DNA of 64,000 bases from an uncultured Eubacterium sp. (lineage in GTDB: Bacteria > Bacillota > Clostridia > Lachnospirales > Lachnospiraceae), in assembly GCA_947089855.1 (NCBI GenBank), contig CAMUML010000006.1, positions 1 through 64,000 on the forward strand, read 5' to 3'. Of this stretch, positions 44,564-53,194 are shown in pieces. The position numbers and the translations under genes were made by a program. Below the pieces are notes generated by a model. It had not been told where the DNA came from, made no database searches, and saw only the letters and a program-made list of their open reading frames with translations. Within the stretch, counting starts at the first letter, position 1. The number at the start of each line of letters is the position of its first letter.

Positions 44564-44977
44564 ATGATGATAAAAAAACAACGGATCAAACAACAGGGGC
44601 ACTGGAGGGCAGCCGCAGCAAACCATACGGTGGCTCCCGCCGCAAGGCCAAAACTCAGTGAAGAAGAAATACGCAGGAAAAAGCTTATAGGTGCTATTGA
44701 GGACTTGCACAGCCGCAGGGTATCCGAAATCATACAGAAGATAAATAAAATTATGTGGGCTGTGATGTGGAGCGTCATAAGCGCCCGGTGTATTTTATCC
44801 GGTACGTTTCAGTTCTGGCTGCCATTTGCGATTATGGCTGCGCTTGGGTTTTATGTGCTGCTGTTCCTTTCGGCAGGTTCGATTGGGGACATCCAGGCTG
44901 AACTAAAGGCATTGCGCAAAGAACTGGAAGAAGAAGAAAAAGAAAATAAGGCCCATGATACGGTTAAAAATGCCTAG
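44564..44977 (+). CDS. Small membrane protein, unknown
   Basis: A 137-residue protein with a basic N-terminal half (about 1-65), two adjacent membrane helices (about 66-83 and 85-108), and an acidic coiled-coil tail rich in Glu and Lys (KALRKELEEEEKENK). RBS GGTGGGGTG. No family recognised. It lies between the pyruvyl transferase and xylB on the same strand, without obvious link to either. Confidence 0.65.
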   Translation: MMIKKQRIKQQGHWRAAAANHTVAPAARPKLSEEEIRRKKLIGAIEDLHSRRVSEIIQKINKIMWAVMWSVISARCILSGTFQFWLPFAIMAALGFYVLLFLSAGSIGDIQAELKALRKELEEEEKENKAHDTVKNA

Positions 44978-45069
44978 GATGCATCTGGAAACGCAGGCTT
45001 GCAGACGTACCGGTAGGTGGGCAGGAAGGCGGCAGGAAGCAGTGCCGTATGGCAAGAAAGGAAGGGCAT

Positions 45070-46575
45070 ATGGGGTGTTTGCTTGGGATTGATTTAGGTA
45101 CATCCAGTATCAAAGCGATGCTTTTGGATCCAGAAAACGGCGTGCTGGGTACACAGGCGCAGGCGTACCGCGTGGAAGTCTTAAAGGAAGGGTATGCACA
45201 GCAGCATCCACAGCAGTGGTGGGACGGCGCATGCAAGGTACTGGCGGCACTTAGGCGCCAGTTCCCAGCGGCGTTTGCAGATATTCAGGCTGTCGGGCTG
45301 TCGGGGCAGATGCATGGCCTGGTGATGCTGGATGCCAACGGCGCAGTGCTGCACCCGGCAATTATCTGGCTGGATTCGCGTTCCAAAGAGGAATGCCGGA
45401 TGATCCAGGAAAAAGTTGCGCAAAATGGCTGGGAAGGTGTGCTGCAAAACCAGGTATTCCCAGGGTTTGCCTTTCCTTCCCTGCTTTGGATAAAAGAGCA
45501 TAAGCCCGCTGTTTACCAAAACATCGGGTACATTATGCAGCCGAAAGATTATCTTAGGTACTGCCTAGTTGGGGCAGTAGGGGCGGAAGTAACCGATGCG
45601 TCGGCGACATTGCTGTTTGATATAAAAAATAGGCAGTGGGCATTTCCGGTTATGGAAGCGTTTGGGGTTGACAGCCGTATTGTCCCAGATTGCCATGAAT
45701 CGATGGAAGTGGCTGGGGTGGTTACCAGGCAGGCAGCCGCGCAGACTGGTTTAAAATGCGGGATCCCGGTGGTCTATGGGGCAGGCGACCAGCAGTGCCA
45801 AAGCGTCGGCAACGGCGTAGTGGCGCCAGGGCAGGCGGTCTGTAATATTGGGACAGGCGGGCAGGTTTCTGTATGTTCCAGTCAGAACCGGTTTGATGCG
45901 CAGCTGCGTACACATACGTTTTGCCATTGTTTTGGACAGGCTTATACGGTTTTTGGGGCAGTGCTTTGTGCGGGCATGGCGTTTGACTGGCTGAAAAATA
46001 ATATCCTACAGGCGGACAGTTTTGCAGATTTAAGTAAAAAAGCAGGGGGTATCCCGCCAGGCAGCGGCGGTGTATTGTTTTTGCCCTATCTGGCAGGGGA
46101 GCGCACACCGCATATGGATGCGGATGCATCGGGCTTATTTTATGGGCTGAAGCTTGCGCATGGCAGGGACCATATGGCACGGGCAGTTATGGAAGGTGTG
46201 GTTTTTGCATTGAAGGATTCTTTGAATTTAGTAGAGTCCATTACAAACGATGGGGATGGCGGCGGGATGGCAAACCTGGTGATAGCATCTGGCGGCGCAT
46301 GTGCCAGCCCAGTATGGATGCAGATGCAGGCAGATATTTTTAACCGGGAGGTACGCCCCTGCAATAGTAAAGAACAGGCATGTATGGGGGCATGTATACT
46401 GGCAGGCGTGGGGACCGGGATGTTTGGCAGTATCGGGCAGGCATGCCGCCAGCTGGTTACATATGGGGAAACTGTTTATACGCCGGACCGCCGGGTAGCG
46501 GCTTCCTATGAGGGGCAGTACCAGAAATTCCGTGCGTTGTATACCTGTGTGAAAGGGCTGTATGGGCCGGAATAG
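45070..46575 (+). CDS. xylB: Xylulokinase-like FGGY sugar kinase
   Basis: Phosphorylates D-xylulose or a related ketopentose. The 501 residues begin GIDLGTSSIKAMLLD, the phosphate 1 motif. SGQMHGLVMLD (about 78-88), IIWLDSRSKEEC and the signature YLAGERTPHMDADASGLFYGL (about 344-364) fit XylB closely. The second FGGY signature region is AMEGVVFALKDSL-like (VMEGVVFALKDSLN). The start at 45070 has GGAAGG upstream; an upstream ATG at 45049 is less likely. No xylose isomerase or transporter is adjacent. Purine nucleoside phosphorylase downstream suggests pentose salvage as a possible context. Confidence 0.93.
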   Translation: MGCLLGIDLGTSSIKAMLLDPENGVLGTQAQAYRVEVLKEGYAQQHPQQWWDGACKVLAALRRQFPAAFADIQAVGLSGQMHGLVMLDANGAVLHPAIIWLDSRSKEECRMIQEKVAQNGWEGVLQNQVFPGFAFPSLLWIKEHKPAVYQNIGYIMQPKDYLRYCLVGAVGAEVTDASATLLFDIKNRQWAFPVMEAFGVDSRIVPDCHESMEVAGVVTRQAAAQTGLKCGIPVVYGAGDQQCQSVGNGVVAPGQAVCNIGTGGQVSVCSSQNRFDAQLRTHTFCHCFGQAYTVFGAVLCAGMAFDWLKNNILQADSFADLSKKAGGIPPGSGGVLFLPYLAGERTPHMDADASGLFYGLKLAHGRDHMARAVMEGVVFALKDSLNLVESITNDGDGGGMANLVIASGGACASPVWMQMQADIFNREVRPCNSKEQACMGACILAGVGTGMFGSIGQACRQLVTYGETVYTPDRRVAASYEGQYQKFRALYTCVKGLYGPE

Positions 46576-46631
46576 CCTACTGGCAAATTTTATTGCCCGC
46601 AAGTATATATTTGGGAAGAAAGGCGGTATCT

Positions 46632-47258
46632 ATGGAGCAATTGCAGATCAGGAGCAGGCTGCGGGTATTCGCATTGGCTGTTTTGGCAGGTGTAGCAATT
46701 GGCATAGGCGGAGTTTTATATTTATCGGTGGAAGATAAGGTAGTGGGGGCGCTGCTGTTTACCGTCGGGCTGTATACCGTCTGTGTACATGGGCTAAATT
46801 TATATACTGGAAAAGTCGGTTACCTAGTAAATAAACATGCCTCGGAATGGGCCGATTATTTGATAGAGCTGCTGGTCATCTGGACAGGCAACCTGGCCGG
46901 TACATACCTTGTGGCGTATGCCGTGCTGGAGACAAGGATCTGCGGCATTTCGCATACGGCGGAAGTTTTATGCGAAGCAAAAACAGAGGACAGTATTGCC
47001 AGTTTGTTCCTGCTTGCCATATTCTGTGGCCTTTTGATGTATGCTGCGGTGGAGGGCTACCAGGCGGCCAAACATCCTGCCATCTTGTTTATGGGTGTTG
47101 CGGCCTTTATCTTATGCGGGTTTGAACATTGTATTGCAGATATGTTTTATTTTTCCCTTGCGGGCGCATGGTCTATGCATACGTTGCTATGTATTTTGGC
47201 CATTACAGCAGGGAATTCTTTGGGAGGCATGTTGATACCGCTGTGTAAAAAGATATAA
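46632..47258 (+). CDS. Formate/nitrite transporter (FNT) family channel
   Basis: A 208-residue membrane protein with six hydrophobic segments. FNT features are the glycine-rich first helix (ALAVLAGVAIGIGGVLYLSV), TGKVGYLV followed by a WTGNLAGTYLVAY helix, and CGFEHCIADMFYF near residue 170, the family signature with the pore His. The protein is short compared with FocA (about 280), lacking extended termini. Transports formate, nitrite, hydrosulfide or similar anions; substrate undetermined. Start at 46632 with GAAAGGCGG upstream. It lies between xylB and purine nucleoside phosphorylase. Confidence 0.9.
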   Translation: MEQLQIRSRLRVFALAVLAGVAIGIGGVLYLSVEDKVVGALLFTVGLYTVCVHGLNLYTGKVGYLVNKHASEWADYLIELLVIWTGNLAGTYLVAYAVLETRICGISHTAEVLCEAKTEDSIASLFLLAIFCGLLMYAAVEGYQAAKHPAILFMGVAAFILCGFEHCIADMFYFSLAGAWSMHTLLCILAITAGNSLGGMLIPLCKKI

Positions 47259-47290
47259 ATCTATTAGAAAAACGGGAGAGGTGGATGGCA

Positions 47291-48112
47291 ATGTATAAAA
47301 AGTTAATGGATTGCCTGGAGGGCATTCAAAAAAAGGTTTGTTTCCAGCCGCAGATCGGCTTGGTACTTGGATCTGGCCTTGGCGGCTTTGCGGAAAAGAT
47401 ACAGGTTGAGCAGGCCATTGCTTTTGAGCAGATAGCAGGTTTTCCGGTTTCAACCGTAGAAGGGCATAAAGGCCGGTTTGTATTTGGATATGCTGCTGGG
47501 GTTCCTGTGGTCGTGATGCAGGGGCGGGTACATTATTATGAAGGGTATCAAATGTCGGATGTTGTTTTGCCGGTGCGGCTGATGGGGCTGCTTGGGGCAA
47601 AAACGCTGATTTTAACAAATGCGGCGGGCGGTATCAATGAAACGTTCCAGCCAGGTGATTTTATGATGTTGACAGACCATATTGCTACTGGGGTACCAAG
47701 CCCGCTGATAGGGCCGAATATCGCAAAGCTGGGGGAACGGTTTCCAGATATGGGCGAGGTATACAGCAGGCGGCTGCAGGAGATAGTCCGTACAAGTGCA
47801 CGCAGCTGCGGCATTGATCTAAAAGAAGGGGTATATGCACAATTTACAGGCCCTAATTATGAAACGCCTGCAGAAATCAGGATGGCGCGTGTTTGGGGTG
47901 CGGATGCAGTTGGGATGAGTACGGCATGCGAGGCAGTGGCTGCACGCCATATGGGGCTGGAAGTGTGTGCCATCTCCTGCATTACAAACTTGGCAGCTGG
48001 GCTGTCCAAGCAGCAGCTTGACCATAAGGAAGTACAGGAAACAGCTGACCGTGTGGCAGCATCTTTTGAACGGCTGGTTACCGAAATTATTAAGAATGCG
48101 GGAAAGGCGTAG
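47291..48112 (+). CDS. punA: Purine-nucleoside phosphorylase, inosine/guanosine type
   Basis: Cleaves inosine and guanosine with phosphate to base and (deoxy)ribose 1-phosphate. The 273 residues are typical of the trimeric class. LVLGSGLGGFAEKI (about 24-37), VVMQGRVHYYEGY (about 77-89), NAAGGINETFQPGDFMMLTDHI (about 114-135) and GVYAQFTGPNYETPAEIRM (about 181-199) are all conserved. The start at 47291 gives the best spacing to GGGAGAGGTGG; ATG 47285 is only 1-3 bases away. The stop overlaps the convergent niaR gene end by 23 bases. Confidence 0.96.
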   Translation: MYKKLMDCLEGIQKKVCFQPQIGLVLGSGLGGFAEKIQVEQAIAFEQIAGFPVSTVEGHKGRFVFGYAAGVPVVVMQGRVHYYEGYQMSDVVLPVRLMGLLGAKTLILTNAAGGINETFQPGDFMMLTDHIATGVPSPLIGPNIAKLGERFPDMGEVYSRRLQEIVRTSARSCGIDLKEGVYAQFTGPNYETPAEIRMARVWGADAVGMSTACEAVAARHMGLEVCAISCITNLAAGLSKQQLDHKEVQETADRVAASFERLVTEIIKNAGKA

Positions 48113-48665
48113 GGGCAGGCCCGTTGGCATGGTTCCAAAAATCAACGGGTTCATAGTCTTGCAGCGGAGCGAGCATCCCCTTTTTTTGCAGGGCTTCCTG
48201 TACGGCATCCAGTGTCTGGCCGTCATCAGCCAGGACGGTATGGTAATGGTAGCCCCCGGTTACATTTTTCAGAAGGCTGGAACGGCCGGATTGGATGTCT
48301 GATATAAATCTGCGTATGTCGATGCGCGAACGGATATTCATATCTGCACGGACAACGCCGTATACTTTATGGTAAATAAACACATCTTCTACCCGGCCGC
48401 CCAGGTCTACAATTGAAGTCAATTCCTCTTCGGCCTCTTCATCGGAATGAAATACTTTAAAAATCCGTTTGCAGCCAGCCTGGGGCAGCAGATACCCTCG
48501 GCTAGCCGAAAAGATTTCCGTCCCATTGGCACGCAGCAGCGCAATATCCTGCACGATCACCTGGCGGCTGACTTGAAGCTCTTTTGCCAGGGTAGTGCCG
48601 GATATGGGATGTTTGCTTTGTGTTAGTATTTGAAGCAGCCGGTTTCTGCGTTCCTCTCCTTGCAT
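48090..48665 (-). CDS. niaR: NAD biosynthesis repressor NiaR (HTH plus 3H domain)
   Basis: Niacin-responsive repressor of NAD synthesis and niacin uptake genes. The 191 residues show an N-terminal winged HTH (RRNRLLQILTQSKHPISGTTLAKELQVSRQVIVQDIALLRANG, in part residues 6-48) and a C-terminal 3H domain with conserved His in VFIYHKVYGVV, and GGYHYHTVLADD. It sits downstream of nadB-nadC on the same strand and probably controls them and the divergent nadA. Its own start has GGAAAGGAC upstream. Confidence 0.93.
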   Translation of the reverse strand: MQGEERRNRLLQILTQSKHPISGTTLAKELQVSRQVIVQDIALLRANGTEIFSASRGYLLPQAGCKRIFKVFHSDEEAEEELTSIVDLGGRVEDVFIYHKVYGVVRADMNIRSRIDIRRFISDIQSGRSSLLKNVTGGYHYHTVLADDGQTLDAVQEALQKKGMLAPLQDYEPVDFWNHANGPAPTPFPHS

Positions 48666-48779
48666 TTGCTGTCTGTCCTTTCCATTGCGGCCTCTTTTGG
48701 CTGCCTGCCCATTGCGGTTCTATTGCTTTTTACCTTGCCTTTTCTTCTTCGGCCTTTTTTATTGCCAGCCGGGTATGGC

Positions 48780-49643
48780 CTATTCTTTGATGGCATGCAG
48801 GTTTTTTAACGACAGGTCCAGGATCGGGGCGGAGTGGGTCAAAGCGCCGCTGGAAATATAATCTACGCCCAGGCCGGCCAGGCCTGCAATATTTTCTTTG
48901 GTCACATTGCCGGATATTTCCACTTCAGCCCTGCCTGCGATATAGCCGATTGCTTCTTTCAGCTGGTCCTGGCCCATATTGTCAAGCATAATAATATCAG
49001 CCCCTGCTGCAACGGCTTCTTTTACCATATCCAGGGTTTCTACTTCTACTTCAATACGGCGCACGAAAGGTGCATATTCTTTTGCCATCTGGACAGCTTT
49101 TGCAACACTGCCGGCAGCCCCAATATGGTTATCTTTTAACAGGACGCCGTCGGAGAGGTTGTAGCGGTGGTTATTTCCGCCTCCAGTACGTACCGCGTAT
49201 TTTTCAAAAATGCGGTTATTTGGAGTAGTCTTGCGGGTATCCAGCAGCTTGATCTTTGTGCCGGTTAACAGCTGTGCAACACTATGCGTATAGGTTGCAA
49301 TACCGCTCATGCGCTGTAAATAGTTTAAAGCAGTCCGTTCCCCGTTTAACAGGATGCGGATGTCGCCTTTTAGTTTGGCTACGTACTGGCCAGGATGAAC
49401 AGCATCGCCATCCGATACCAGGCATTCTATGGTAGTGGTATCGTCTAAAAGTTGAAAAACACGTGCAAAAATCTGCAGGCCGCAGATAATGCCGTCCTGC
49501 TTGCAGATTAGATCGGCTTCGCCCAGGCATGGGTGCGGCATAACACTGTTTGTAGATACGTCTTCACTGGAAATATCTTCTTTTAATGCGCTTAAGATCA
49601 ATGGATCGGCATTTAATTTTAAAGTTGTTGGGTCAAACATCAT
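48780..49643 (-). CDS. nadC: Nicotinate-nucleotide pyrophosphorylase (carboxylating)
   Basis: Quinolinate phosphoribosyltransferase: makes nicotinate mononucleotide from quinolinate and PRPP, third step of de novo NAD synthesis. The 287 residues show GERTALNYLQRMSGIATYT (about 100-118), LLDTRKTTPNNRIFEKYAVRTGGG (in part, 133-156), and VEVETLDMVKEAVAAGADIIMLDN near the C-terminus. Start ATGATG follows AAAGGAAA. It lies 46 bases behind nadB. Confidence 0.97.
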   Translation of the reverse strand: MMFDPTTLKLNADPLILSALKEDISSEDVSTNSVMPHPCLGEADLICKQDGIICGLQIFARVFQLLDDTTTIECLVSDGDAVHPGQYVAKLKGDIRILLNGERTALNYLQRMSGIATYTHSVAQLLTGTKIKLLDTRKTTPNNRIFEKYAVRTGGGNNHRYNLSDGVLLKDNHIGAAGSVAKAVQMAKEYAPFVRRIEVEVETLDMVKEAVAAGADIIMLDNMGQDQLKEAIGYIAGRAEVEISGNVTKENIAGLAGLGVDYISSGALTHSAPILDLSLKNLHAIKE

Positions 49644-49689
49644 TCATTATTTCCTTTCACACATATGTAAATTATTTTTCGGTATTTTA

Positions 49690-50976
49690 TCATCTGCCCT
49701 GGCTGGCTTCTGCAATTTTGTTCAAGGTCAATGTGCGGTATTCCTGGACAAGTGCATCGTTGTCCTGGTAGGCGGAAAAATCTACCGGTACCGGAAGTTC
49801 TGCGGCAGGTATCGGGAACCGGCCCGCCATATCCTTGGCGGCCCGCTTTGCAAAAACAAGGCTTTCCAAAAGGGAGTTGCTGGCAAGGCGGTTTTTTCCG
49901 TGGACACCGTTGCAGGCAGTTTCCCCTATGGCATACAGCCGTTCCATAGAAGTAAGGCTGTTATAGCCTACTTGGATGCCACCCATAAAATAGTGCTGTG
50001 CAGGGACGACCGGGATACATTCTTTTGTTACGTCATAGCCCATTTTTGCGCAGTGCGCAACGATATTTGGAAAATGGTGCTTGAGTTCTTGTGCAGGGAT
50101 TGGCCGCAGGTCTTCCCATACAAAGGCAGTCTGGTCTTTTTCCATCTGAGCTAAGATTGCCTCGGTTAGCTGGTCGCGCGGAAGCAGCTCATTGACAAAA
50201 CGCCGCATATGTTTGTCATAGAGCTTTGCACCTTCCCCACGCACAGATTCGGAAATCAAAAACCGGCGGTCTTCTTTGTGCGGGGAATAAAAGGTAGTAG
50301 GATGGATTTGGATGTAATCCATATTTTTTAGCGCAACCCCATGCCTGCATGCAATCGCAATCGCATCGCCGGTCAAGTGGCGGAAATTAGTGGAATGCTT
50401 GTATAATCCGCCAATGCCCCCAGTCGCCAGGACCGTAACTGCTGCTGCAACTGCCTGGAGGCTTCCGTCTTGGCCACGGATGACTGCACCAAAGCAAGTA
50501 TTGCCTTGGCTGACCAGGTCAAGCAGGGCTGTATGCTCTAACAGCGTGACATTTTCCCGTGCCTGTACCTGTGACAGCAGGCGGCTTGTGATCTCGCGGC
50601 CGGTAATATCCTTATGGAACAAGATCCGGTTCCTGGAATGTGCCCCTTCCCTGGTAAATGCCAGGGATCCGTCCGGTTCGCGCTGGAAATCTACCCCATA
50701 GCCTAACAAGTCCTGGATAATCTCTGCGGATGAACGGATCATAATGTCCACAGACGTCCGGTCGTTTTCATAATGCCCAGCCTGCATGGTATCTTCAAAA
50801 TAGCTGGCATAGTCGGATTCATCTTTTAACATACAGATGCCGCCCTGTGCAAGAAAAGAGTCGCTGCTTTCAAGGTCGGACTTTGTAATGACCGTTATCT
50901 GCAATTCGCGCGGCAGCTGCAGTGCGCAATATAGGCCGCTGCATCCACTTCCGACGATTAAAATATCTGTTTTCAT
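49690..50976 (-). CDS. nadB: L-aspartate oxidase
   Basis: FAD enzyme that oxidises L-aspartate to iminoaspartate for quinolinate synthesis. From ATG 50976 it has 428 residues, slightly short because the C-terminal helical tail of some homologs is reduced. N-terminal FAD motif ILIVGSGCSGLYCAL (about 4-18), SFLAQGGICML (about 43-53), HSRNRILFHKDITGREI, and GIQVGYNSLTSMERLYAIGETACNGVHGKNRLASNSLLE (in part) near the end. An open frame extends 90 codons upstream but is not conserved. In anaerobes fumarate usually replaces oxygen as acceptor. Confidence 0.96.
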   Translation of the reverse strand: MKTDILIVGSGCSGLYCALQLPRELQITVITKSDLESSDSFLAQGGICMLKDESDYASYFEDTMQAGHYENDRTSVDIMIRSSAEIIQDLLGYGVDFQREPDGSLAFTREGAHSRNRILFHKDITGREITSRLLSQVQARENVTLLEHTALLDLVSQGNTCFGAVIRGQDGSLQAVAAAVTVLATGGIGGLYKHSTNFRHLTGDAIAIACRHGVALKNMDYIQIHPTTFYSPHKEDRRFLISESVRGEGAKLYDKHMRRFVNELLPRDQLTEAILAQMEKDQTAFVWEDLRPIPAQELKHHFPNIVAHCAKMGYDVTKECIPVVPAQHYFMGGIQVGYNSLTSMERLYAIGETACNGVHGKNRLASNSLLESLVFAKRAAKDMAGRFPIPAAELPVPVDFSAYQDNDALVQEYRTLTLNKIAEASQGR

Positions 50977-51116
50977 AAGTTTTCGTCTTTCATTTATTTG
51001 GTTCCAGGCTGCTTTTGGAAGCTGTGGTGGATTTGGCGTGGAACCATGAAGCATATTATAGCATATGTATGTGCAGGTGACAAGACATATGTGGGGGCTG
51101 TTTGCAGGGGAGGCTG

Positions 51117-51161
51117 ACGGAATGCGCAGTTTATGCGCATTCCTGGCCCGTGAATAGTAAC
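51117..51161 (-). repeat. R1 fragment (right end)
   Basis: ACGGAATGCGCAGTTTATGC through CCCGTGAATAGTAAC match the last 45 bases of reverse-oriented R1 copies. The rest of the element is missing. It lies in the divergent nadB-nadA region, between the two genes. Confidence 0.8.
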
Positions 51162-51269
51162 GTCCGAAAGTTACTATTCTGCTTTTGGAACAAAATATAG
51201 TATTGAGACACAAATAGACTGCAACATAAAAGTATACTATGTTTTCCTCAATCATTTTTAACGTTACTT

Positions 51270-51298
51270 TTGACGTCCCTCCAATATTCTGTTATAAT
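51270..51298 (+). promoter_or_regulatory. Promoter of nadA
   Basis: TTGACG (51270-51275) and TATAAT (51293-51298) with an ideal 17-base spacer, 64 bases before the nadA start. NiaR probably binds close by, but I cannot define its site. Imperfect dyads AACATAAAAGTATACTATGTT (in part, 51222-51244) lie upstream. Confidence 0.75.
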
Positions 51299-51361
51299 AA
51301 AAAAATCTATGGACAGGCAGCAATCAAACAAGTGAAACAGCCTAATAATAAGGGAGAAAAC

Positions 51362-52285
51362 ATGTTTACAACAAAAGCACTACAGGAAGAGATAATCAGA
51401 TTAAAAAAAGAAAACGACATCTGTATCCTAGCCCATGCATACCAAAGCCAGGATATATGGGAAGTAGCCGATTATGTGGGGGATTCCTATGGCTTAAGCC
51501 TGGAAGCTGCGAAGGCAGGGCAAACGTCTGTATTGATGTGCGGAGTGCGTTTTATGGCGGAAACGGTCAAGATCCTTTCGCCGGATAAAAAAGTCCTGCT
51601 TTCCCATCCGCAGGCGGGCTGCCCGATGGCGGAGCAGATGGACGTGGAAACGGTCAACCAGCTAAAGGAGTCGTATCCAGGCTATACAGTGGCGGCTTAT
51701 ATCAATACAACAGCAGAATTAAAAACGGCCTGTGATGTCTGTGTGACTTCTTCGTCTGCTGTGAAAATAATCCGTGGCCTGGAAAATAAGGATATTTTAT
51801 TTATACCGGACTGCAACCTGGGCGCATGGACGGCTAGCCAGGTACCGGAAAAAAATATTAAGCTGGTGGAAGGCGGGTGCCCGGTCCATGCGGGTATCCA
51901 GCCGGAAACGGTGGAATCTATGCGTAGGCTGTATCCAGAGGCGGAATTGCTAGTCCATCCGGAATGTCTGCCGCAGGTGGCAAGTCAGGCAGACTACGTC
52001 GGAAGTACGACAGGCATAATGGATTATGCAAAAAACAGCGGCGCGCGTGCCTTTCTTATAGGTACGGAAAACAGTATTGTGCAGCATTTGCAGTTTGCCT
52101 GTCCGGACAAGCAGTTTTATGCCCTGTCGAAAGACTGCACTTGCAATAATATGCGGCTGACTACTTTAATGGACGTTTACCATTGCGTGAAAGGGGACGG
52201 CGGGGAAGAGGTCAGGCTGCCAGCGGATGTGATGGAAAAGGCAAGGCGCTGTATCGATGCGATGTTGCAGATGGAACGCGGTTAA
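51362..52285 (+). CDS. nadA: Quinolinate synthase A
   Basis: [4Fe-4S] enzyme that condenses iminoaspartate with dihydroxyacetone phosphate to quinolinate. The 307 residues show LAHAYQSQDIWEVADYVGDSYGL (in part, about 20-42), MCGVRFMAETVKIL (first cluster Cys), CDVCVTSSSAV, FIPDCNLGAW, HPECLPQVA (second Cys) and STTGIMDYA. The third cluster Cys lies in the CTCNN segment near the C-terminus. Start 51362 follows GGGAGAAA; upstream codons of the open frame overlap the promoter. Only 24 bases separate it from the STM4015-type gene, so co-transcription is likely. Confidence 0.97.
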   Translation: MFTTKALQEEIIRLKKENDICILAHAYQSQDIWEVADYVGDSYGLSLEAAKAGQTSVLMCGVRFMAETVKILSPDKKVLLSHPQAGCPMAEQMDVETVNQLKESYPGYTVAAYINTTAELKTACDVCVTSSSAVKIIRGLENKDILFIPDCNLGAWTASQVPEKNIKLVEGGCPVHAGIQPETVESMRRLYPEAELLVHPECLPQVASQADYVGSTTGIMDYAKNSGARAFLIGTENSIVQHLQFACPDKQFYALSKDCTCNNMRLTTLMDVYHCVKGDGGEEVRLPADVMEKARRCIDAMLQMERG

Positions 52286-52309
52286 AAGTATTTTAAGGGA
52301 GGAAATCAA

Positions 52310-53176
52310 ATGGGCGAAGGGACGAAGGCCAAAAAATATGCATATGGCTATAGCGAGTATACGGAACAGGGCAAAGGCCCGGAAACAATGGTAGCGGATA
52401 TGTTGGTAGACCCGGAATTTGGGTCGCTTGCAGAGGTTTCCGTCGGGGACTGGGGTGCTTGGGAGAATAGCTGCCAGCCGATTATCGATGGGATTGTAAA
52501 AGAAGCGGAAAAGTTTGCGCATATCCGCCATTTATTTATTGGGGATATGGGGTTTGAGGAATGCGAAGTGTCATGGATTATACAGGGGGATTACAGTAAA
52601 CTGTGGGCTGCACTGCCAAATTTAAAAGAATTGACGATTAAAGGGAGTACCGATCTGGAGCTGGGCAAAGTCTGCCATGAAAATTTGGAATCGTTGACCA
52701 TTATCTGCGGCGGCCTGCCGGAAGATGTGGCCGCATCCATCCGGGATGCGAAGCTTCCGAACCTCAAAAAGCTGCTGCTTTATATTGGGGTGGAAGATTA
52801 TGGATTTGATGGGGATGCGGATACGGTAAAAGAGCTGCTGGAAAAAGCGGATTTCCCGAAACTGGAATATTTAGGTATTGTGGATAGCGAAATCCAAGAT
52901 GAGCTGGCCGAAGTGGTGCTGGCAAGCAAATTTATGGGGCAGATCCATACGCTGGACCTGTCTATGGGTACATTGACGGATAAGGGTGGTGCACTTGTTT
53001 TGGAGCAGGTTGTAAAGTGGCCGAACATTAAGAGGCTGGACCTTAGCTACCATTATATGTCAGAAGAAATGGCAAGCAAATTTGAGGAACTGCCGATTGA
53101 AGTGGATGTATCGGATGCAAATGAGCCGGACCTGTATGACGGCGAAGTCTATATGAATGCCATGTTGACGGAATAG
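52310..53176 (+). CDS. STM4015 family leucine-rich protein
   Basis: A 288-residue protein of the STM4015 type. After an N-terminal alpha/beta part it has irregular leucine-rich repeats, for instance LPNLKELTIKGS, LESLTIICGGLP, LPNLKKLLLYIG, FPKLEYLGIVDS and WPNIKRLDLSYH. LRR folds form curved binding surfaces, so it may present or recognise a substrate for the enzymes that follow. No signal or membrane segment. RBS GGGAGG. The family is uncharacterised; its role as scaffold or substrate is my inference. Start of a five-gene run. Confidence 0.88.
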   Translation: MGEGTKAKKYAYGYSEYTEQGKGPETMVADMLVDPEFGSLAEVSVGDWGAWENSCQPIIDGIVKEAEKFAHIRHLFIGDMGFEECEVSWIIQGDYSKLWAALPNLKELTIKGSTDLELGKVCHENLESLTIICGGLPEDVAASIRDAKLPNLKKLLLYIGVEDYGFDGDADTVKELLEKADFPKLEYLGIVDSEIQDELAEVVLASKFMGQIHTLDLSMGTLTDKGGALVLEQVVKWPNIKRLDLSYHYMSEEMASKFEELPIEVDVSDANEPDLYDGEVYMNAMLTE

Positions 53177-53194
53177 GGATGGAAGGGACAAGCA

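Noticed and set aside
50977-51255. Extended N-terminus of NadB
   Set aside because: The FAD motif normally begins within the first ten residues, which fits ATG 50976; the extension crosses the R1 fragment and promoter area.
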